Positions 59,490 to 64,000 of a stretch of 64,000 bases of DNA are shown here, piece by piece. Within the stretch, counting starts at the first letter, position 1. Each line of letters begins with the position of its first letter. Location: the NCBI GenBank assembly GCA_016177705.1, contig JACOUT010000004.1, forward strand, positions 62,001-126,000, given 5' to 3'. The notes under the pieces are model-generated. The model did not search any database. It was not told the origin of the DNA and was given only the letters and a program-made list of their open reading frames with translations. This DNA is from Deltaproteobacteria bacterium (GTDB lineage Bacteria; Myxococcota; UBA727; VGSZ01). The translations under genes were made by a program, and so were the position numbers.

Positions 59490-62201
59490 GTGACCGAGCG
59501 GCCAGCACGGCCGTCGCTGTATGGTAGCGGCGTGCCGCCGTCTGCACCGAAGAACCTGGTCGGGCTCACGCTCGCGGGGCGCTACCGCGTCGAGCGACCC
59601 ATCGGCGAAGGTGGCATGGGCGCCGTCTACCTCGCGACGCAGTTGAGCCTGGGCAGGAACGTCGCGGTCAAGGTGTTGAAGACCGACGGCGCGCCCGACG
59701 CCGACGCCGTGCGGCGCTTCCAGCGCGAGACCGACGTGATCTCGCGCCTGCAACACCCGAACATCGTGCAGGTGGTCGACGCCGGTACCGCCGACGACGG
59801 CACGCTGTTCATCGCCATGGAGCACCTCGAGGGCGAGACCGTGCGCAGCGTGCTGCGGCGCGGCGGCCCCTTCTCGATCATGCGCGCGCTCGCGGTGGCC
59901 GGCGACGTGTGCCGCGCGCTGCTCGCCGCCCACAAAGCGGGCGTGGTGCACCGCGACCTCAAGGGCGAGAACGTGATGCTGCTGCGGGTCGAAGGCCACG
60001 GCGAGCACGCCAAGGTGCTCGACTTCGGCGTCGCCAAGCTGACGGCCGGCAGCGGCGCGGCCCCCGTCACCGGGGAGGGGCTGGTCGCCGGCACGCCGGG
60101 CAGCATCGCCCCCGAGCAGTTGCTCGGCAAGAGCGACGACCCGCGCAGCGACCTGTACGCGGTCGGCGTGCTGTTGTTCGAGATGATCAGCGGCGAGCAG
60201 CCCTACGTCAGCACCAATTCGATGGAGCTGATGGTGCGCACGCTCACCGACCCGGTGCCGAGCCTGGCGGAGCGCATGCGGACCCTCGGGCGCTCCGTGC
60301 CCGGCGCCATCGAGGCGCTGGTCGGCAACCTGCTCGAGAAGGATCCCGACCTGCGGCCCAAGAGCGCCGAGGTGCTGCTCGACACCATCGAGCGGCTCGA
60401 AGAGGCCGACGAGGTGACCCAGCCGGATACGCGCACGCCCTCGGCGCCGACGCGCGTGGCACTGCCGCCGCCGGTGTCGCGCGACACGCTGGAGACGCCG
60501 CGCCAGAGCTCGGTGGTGGAGGCGCGCGCAGTCTCGGAGGCGCGCGTGCCCACCGCGCTGCCGCTGCCGCTCGGGCGTCGCCGCTGGCTGACGGCGGCCA
60601 TCGTGTCGTCGCTGCTGCTGCTGATCGCGCTCGGTATCGGCCTGCGGGCGCGCGGTGGCGGGCTTCACCTCTCCAATGACCCGGTGGCGCGCGCGGCCAT
60701 CGAGCGGGCCACCGACGCCTACTGGCGCTTGCAGCTCGACGCCGCGCGCGCCGACGCACAGGAGGCGGTGGGCCGCGACCCTGACGCGGCCATGGGCTGG
60801 CTGCTGCTCGCGGTCATCGCCATCATCGAGGATGAGCCGTTCGGCCGCATCGACGCGTCGCTGTCGAAGGCGCGCGACGCCGTCGCGCGCGGGCCCGCGG
60901 GCTCGTTCGCCAGTGAGCGCACGCGCGCGCTGGTGCGCGCGGTGGCGTCGCCCGACTACAAAGATGCGCTCGCGCTGTTCGCCGCCTTCGAGGAGCACTT
61001 CGGCGAGGACCCGCTGGCGAGGCAGTTGCTGGCGACGCGTCTGTCGCTCGCGTACGGCAGTCCCGAGCGGCTCGATCGCTTCGAGCAGATCGGCGTCCAG
61101 CCGCCACGGCCGGTGACGCTGCTCGGCTTGGCACGTCGACAGCTCGAGGCGGGTCGCACGGCGGAGGCGCGCGCCATTCTGACCGCGGCGCCGCAGCGGG
61201 CGAGCTCGGTGGTGCACGCCTTGGTCGACGCCGACCTGGTCGACGGCAAGCTGGACGATGCCATCGCGCGCCTCGAGCGCCACGTCGCGGCCGACGCGGG
61301 CTCGGTCAAGTCATGGGTGCGGCTGGCCGCGCTGCGCGCGCGCCGTGGCGACGACGACGCATTGGTGGCGGTGCGCACGTTCATCGACCGCCTGCCCGCC
61401 GGCGACAAGCGGCTCGATGCCACGGTGTTGATCGGACATGCGCTGGCCGCGCTTGGGCGGCTCGAGGAGGCGGACCTCTCGTGGGAGGACGCCTACCACC
61501 AAGCGAGCGTCGAGGTCGCGCCGCAGCACACGCGCGCGCTCGAGATCGCCTCCATGGCCTCGATGTTCGCGCACGTGAACCATCAGCCGGCGCTGGCGGC
61601 CAAGTGGTCCGATCGGGTGCGCCAGCGCCGCGATCTGCTCGAGATGAGCGACATCTTCGCGCAACGCATGCACGTGCTGTCGCTGGTGGCCGACGTGCTC
61701 GGCGCCGCCTACGCGCCCGACCACGACCCGCACCTCGCCGAACAGAAGCTGCAGGCGCTGCACGACAAGCCCTTCGACGTGCCGGTGGTCAAGGACGCGG
61801 CAGAGGTCCACCTGCTGATGCGCGCGCGCCGGCTCGACGAGGCCGCCGCGGTCATCGCGCGCCTGCCGCCGTGCTTCGCGGTGCCCGACAGCGTGCTCTT
61901 GGCGGTGGAGAAGAACGACGTCGCCGCCGCCCGTGCCCAGCTCGAGCCGCTCGCCCGCCTCGTGCCCGCCTGCACGGCGGGGGACGACACCTTGGCGCAG
62001 ATGTGGACGGTGCTGATTGCCGAGAGCACCACGCTGGTGGCGTCGCTGGCGGTCGACGTCGGCGACCTCGATCAGGCCAAACGTGCGCATGCGCTGTTTC
62101 GCAGCATCTGGCCCGCCGCCGACGCCGCGCTGCCCGCCGTGCGCCGCATCGCCGAGGTCGAACGACGACTTGGCATCGGCGTTGAGCCCGACGATCCCTG
62201 A
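59490..62201 (+). CDS. Ser/Thr protein kinase with TPR-like C-terminal half
   Basis: The 903-residue protein has a full kinase domain at residues 30-300: GEGGMGAVYLA, VAVKVLK, VVHRDLKGENVML, LDFGVAKL, GSIAPEQLLG. A membrane helix follows (LTAAIVSSLLLLIALGIGLRA, near residues 370-390), then an extracytoplasmic alpha-helical region (to 903) with TPR-like helical pairs (ARADAQEAVGRDPDAAMGWLLL). The GTG start at 59490 is preceded by GACAGGTGAGC. Together with the preceding pseudokinase it suggests a kinase pair. Confidence 0.93.
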   Translation: MTERPARPSLYGSGVPPSAPKNLVGLTLAGRYRVERPIGEGGMGAVYLATQLSLGRNVAVKVLKTDGAPDADAVRRFQRETDVISRLQHPNIVQVVDAGTADDGTLFIAMEHLEGETVRSVLRRGGPFSIMRALAVAGDVCRALLAAHKAGVVHRDLKGENVMLLRVEGHGEHAKVLDFGVAKLTAGSGAAPVTGEGLVAGTPGSIAPEQLLGKSDDPRSDLYAVGVLLFEMISGEQPYVSTNSMELMVRTLTDPVPSLAERMRTLGRSVPGAIEALVGNLLEKDPDLRPKSAEVLLDTIERLEEADEVTQPDTRTPSAPTRVALPPPVSRDTLETPRQSSVVEARAVSEARVPTALPLPLGRRRWLTAAIVSSLLLLIALGIGLRARGGGLHLSNDPVARAAIERATDAYWRLQLDAARADAQEAVGRDPDAAMGWLLLAVIAIIEDEPFGRIDASLSKARDAVARGPAGSFASERTRALVRAVASPDYKDALALFAAFEEHFGEDPLARQLLATRLSLAYGSPERLDRFEQIGVQPPRPVTLLGLARRQLEAGRTAEARAILTAAPQRASSVVHALVDADLVDGKLDDAIARLERHVAADAGSVKSWVRLAALRARRGDDDALVAVRTFIDRLPAGDKRLDATVLIGHALAALGRLEEADLSWEDAYHQASVEVAPQHTRALEIASMASMFAHVNHQPALAAKWSDRVRQRRDLLEMSDIFAQRMHVLSLVADVLGAAYAPDHDPHLAEQKLQALHDKPFDVPVVKDAAEVHLLMRARRLDEAAAVIARLPPCFAVPDSVLLAVEKNDVAAARAQLEPLARLVPACTAGDDTLAQMWTVLIAESTTLVASLAVDVGDLDQAKRAHALFRSIWPAADAALPAVRRIAEVERRLGIGVEPDDP

Positions 62202-62223
62202 TGGCCTGCGCTATCATGGCGAC

Positions 62224-63876
62224 GTGGACATCGGCCGGCTGCTCCTGATCGTGCTGGTCGCCGTCGCTGCGGCCGCGTGCCCCGCGAGGACGGCGGTGCG
62301 CCGCTGCAACTCCGACGACGAGTGTCTGCGGCTTGAACGCTGCATGGACGGTGAGTGTCGAACGGTCGACGACACCGGGGAGGGAGAAGGCGAGGGCGAA
62401 GGGGAAGGCGAGGGCGAAGGGGAAGGCGAGGGCGAAGGGGAAGGCGAGGGCGAAGGAGAAGGCGAGGGTGAGGGAGAAGGTGAGGGCGAGGGAGAAGGCG
62501 AGGGCGAGGGAGAAGGTGAGGGCGAGGCGTGTGGCGGCGCCGAGGCGAGCGCGTCGCTGCTCCAACCCGACGGCGTCTGCCTGGCGACGTTTGCGACGCA
62601 GGCGAGTTGGCCGGATGCCGAGCGCGATTGCCGTTCGCGCGGCGGCCACCTGGCGAGCGTTGCGGACGCCGGCGAGGACGCCGCCATTGCTGGCCTGCAA
62701 GGACAGGATCCACTCTGGATCGGCTTGCATGACGTGTTCAGCGAGGGCACGCAGGCCTGGACCGACGACGAGGACTCGTCCTACCGGGCGTTCGCGCCGG
62801 GCGAGCCGAACGACGTGGCAGGCACCGAAGACTGTGTCGAGCGCTACGCGCCACCGGTTGACGGCTGGAACGACCTCGGCTGCGCCACGACGCGCGGCTA
62901 CGCGTGCGCGTTGGCGCCGGTCGCCTGCGGTGACGGAGCGGTGTCGACCGGCGAGCAGTGCGACGACGGCAACCAGGTCGCGGGGGACGGCTGCGTCGCC
63001 TGCAGGTTCGACGGCGGCGACTGCGCGGGCGGCGACTGCCTGCCGCAGGCCGCCACCGTCGTGCGCGTACCGACCGACGCGGCCACCATCGCCGCTGCCC
63101 TCGGCAACTTCGGCGGCCCGCCCACCGTGATCGTCGTGGCGGCCGGCGATCACGTCATCGCCGGCGAAGACGTGCAGGCGCCGACGTTGATTCGCGGCGA
63201 GCCCGGCACCGTGCTCCGCGTGGCGAATGGCGACCAAGGTCTGATCGCGCGCGAGCTCTTGATCCTTTCCGACCTCGTCCTCGCCGGCGACAGCTTCGCC
63301 AATGAGTTGCTTCGCGCAGAGAACGGCTCGGTGGTGCTGCAGCGCGTGGAGCTGTCGGGCGGCAGCGGCGACTGCCTCAACGTCAAGCTCGGCCTGTCAG
63401 CGCGCATCCGCCAGAGCCGCTTCCTCGGCTGCGGAGGCGATGGCGTGCGCCTGGAGACCGGCGACTACCTTGTCGAGCACAGCGTGTTCGCCAACAACGG
63501 CGGCGCGGGGCTACGCACCACCCGCAGCCCGGAGCCGGGTTCGGTGGTGCGCCACGTCACCAGCGTCGACAACGGCGGCAGCGAGCTGCAATGCAACTCG
63601 ATGACCCGTGTGCGCCACTCGGTGGTGGGCGACGACGTCGGCCAGGTGGTGACCAGTAACTGCGAGATCGTGGACTCGCTGGTGTTCGGTCAGAGCGTGA
63701 CCGGCTTCGAGGTGCGCGACCTCGATCCGCAGTTCGTCGACCGCGCGGCGCTCGACTTTCACTTGCAGGCAACCTCGCCGGCCATCGACGTGAGCGCGCT
63801 GTCGAACGCGCTGGTCGACGCGTTGGGGCAGCCGCGAGATCGGCTGCCCGACCTCGGCGCCTACGAAGCGCCCTGA
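62224..63876 (+). CDS. Lipoprotein with C-type lectin and right-handed beta-helix domains
   Basis: The 550-residue protein has a lipoprotein signal (IVLVAVAAAAC near residue 20), a Cys pair (RRCNSDDECLRLERCMDGEC) and a (GE)n linker of about 45 residues. A C-type lectin domain follows, with CLATFATQASWPDAERDCRSR, LWIGLHDVF, EPND and WNDLGCATTRGYACAL (two disulfides). Then come a DUF4215 unit (CGDGAVSTGEQCDDGNQ) and a beta-helix-like domain (GSVVLQRVELSGGSGDCLNV, LSARIRQSRFLGCGGDGVRL). It is a likely carbohydrate-binding surface protein. GTG 62224 is chosen because it directly precedes the signal. Confidence 0.88.
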   Translation: MDIGRLLLIVLVAVAAAACPARTAVRRCNSDDECLRLERCMDGECRTVDDTGEGEGEGEGEGEGEGEGEGEGEGEGEGEGEGEGEGEGEGEGEGEGEGEGEACGGAEASASLLQPDGVCLATFATQASWPDAERDCRSRGGHLASVADAGEDAAIAGLQGQDPLWIGLHDVFSEGTQAWTDDEDSSYRAFAPGEPNDVAGTEDCVERYAPPVDGWNDLGCATTRGYACALAPVACGDGAVSTGEQCDDGNQVAGDGCVACRFDGGDCAGGDCLPQAATVVRVPTDAATIAAALGNFGGPPTVIVVAAGDHVIAGEDVQAPTLIRGEPGTVLRVANGDQGLIARELLILSDLVLAGDSFANELLRAENGSVVLQRVELSGGSGDCLNVKLGLSARIRQSRFLGCGGDGVRLETGDYLVEHSVFANNGGAGLRTTRSPEPGSVVRHVTSVDNGGSELQCNSMTRVRHSVVGDDVGQVVTSNCEIVDSLVFGQSVTGFEVRDLDPQFVDRAALDFHLQATSPAIDVSALSNALVDALGQPRDRLPDLGAYEAP

Positions 63877-64000
63877 GCCCCGTCGCGGGCGAGCGGCGCT
63901 TGCCCGATCACCTGATAGCGGGAGCCGCCGGCCATCGGCGTGCTGCGAAACAGCGTCACGCGCTCGACCGTCATGGTGCCGAGGTGCCCGAGCGACGTGA
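63861..64000 (-). CDS. 3' end of an unknown gene running off the window
   Basis: On the minus strand the frame from the window edge reads ...GTMTVERVTLFRSTPMAGG then SRYQVIGQAPLARDGAQGAS before a TAG at 63863-63861. Codon use looks coding. The 16 final bases overlap the convergent lipoprotein gene. The family cannot be told from 46 codons. Confidence 0.4.
   Translation of the reverse strand, partial: TSLGHLGTMTVERVTLFRSTPMAGGSRYQVIGQAPLARDGAQGAS

Noticed and set aside
57825..61283. A very long open frame on the minus strand opposite the kinase genes
   Set aside because: High GC keeps antisense frames open. The plus strand here encodes clear kinase motifs, and the antisense product is Arg/His/Gln-rich without any domain.

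Overview
The window is about 70% GC, densely coded on both strands and full of ATGA/GTGA translational overlaps. Gene content points to a myxobacterium-like member of Myxococcota: eukaryotic-type Ser/Thr kinases, an NtrC-type sigma54 activator, DUF4215 cysteine-rich lipoproteins with long Gly-Glu linkers, HYDIN/choice-of-anchor lipoproteins, a surface protein with a MYXO-CTERM-like tail, and an ECF sigma factor operon encoding a caspase-like protein. The exact taxon cannot be fixed from the sequence alone.

Layout. 0-2.6 kb: EamA permease, then a C39-like cysteine-peptidase-like protein coupled to a 98-residue partner. 2.6-11.6 kb: a long minus-strand run (MoxR ATPase, DUF58 protein, TgpA-like transglutaminase, outer-membrane-like protein, DUF721 protein, preceded by a lipoprotein, a membrane-fused thioredoxin, TadA and ThiD). 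11.6-22.7 kb: orphan histidine kinase, DUF4143 ATPase, M48 peptidase, thioesterase, NtrC-type regulator, two tandem membrane paralogues, and a secreted beta-propeller protein. 22.8-28.4 kb: DEAD-box helicase and a MerR-iscS-iscU-iscA operon. The same palindromic operator lies upstream of both, and they are separated by an orphan gene bracketed by a degenerate duplicate of the helicase 5' end. 29-34.8 kb: a HYDIN/VCBS lipoprotein, a hydrolase lipoprotein and a PadR-type regulator that appear to share an operator. 35.0-42.9 kb: ECF sigma factor, membrane anti-sigma candidate, caspase-like protein and lipoprotein, then a second unit (Ig-like lipoprotein plus membrane protein). Both units start with the same ECF-type promoter at identical spacing.

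42.9-45.7 kb is a decay island: partial copies of the isc operon, an IS3-family transposase tail, a CBS/M50 fragment, a lipoprotein 5' fragment, an internally deleted terC, and a 69-codon in-frame chimera of iscS, iscU and iscA pieces. 45.7-51.8 kb: YaiI, an RluA-type synthase and three Gly-Glu-linker lipoproteins. 51.8-64 kb: an active kinase with PEGA domain, a TPR-like protein, a Delta-60 repeat surface protein divergent from a Crp/Fnr-type regulator, a kinase-like protein lacking catalytic residues next to an active kinase, and a C-type-lectin/beta-helix lipoprotein.

The strongest candidates for undescribed biology are the ECF-caspase regulon with its matched promoters, the MerR regulator with a cysteine-rich tail in front of the isc genes (instead of IscR), and the repeated deletion-scarred copies of isc DNA.
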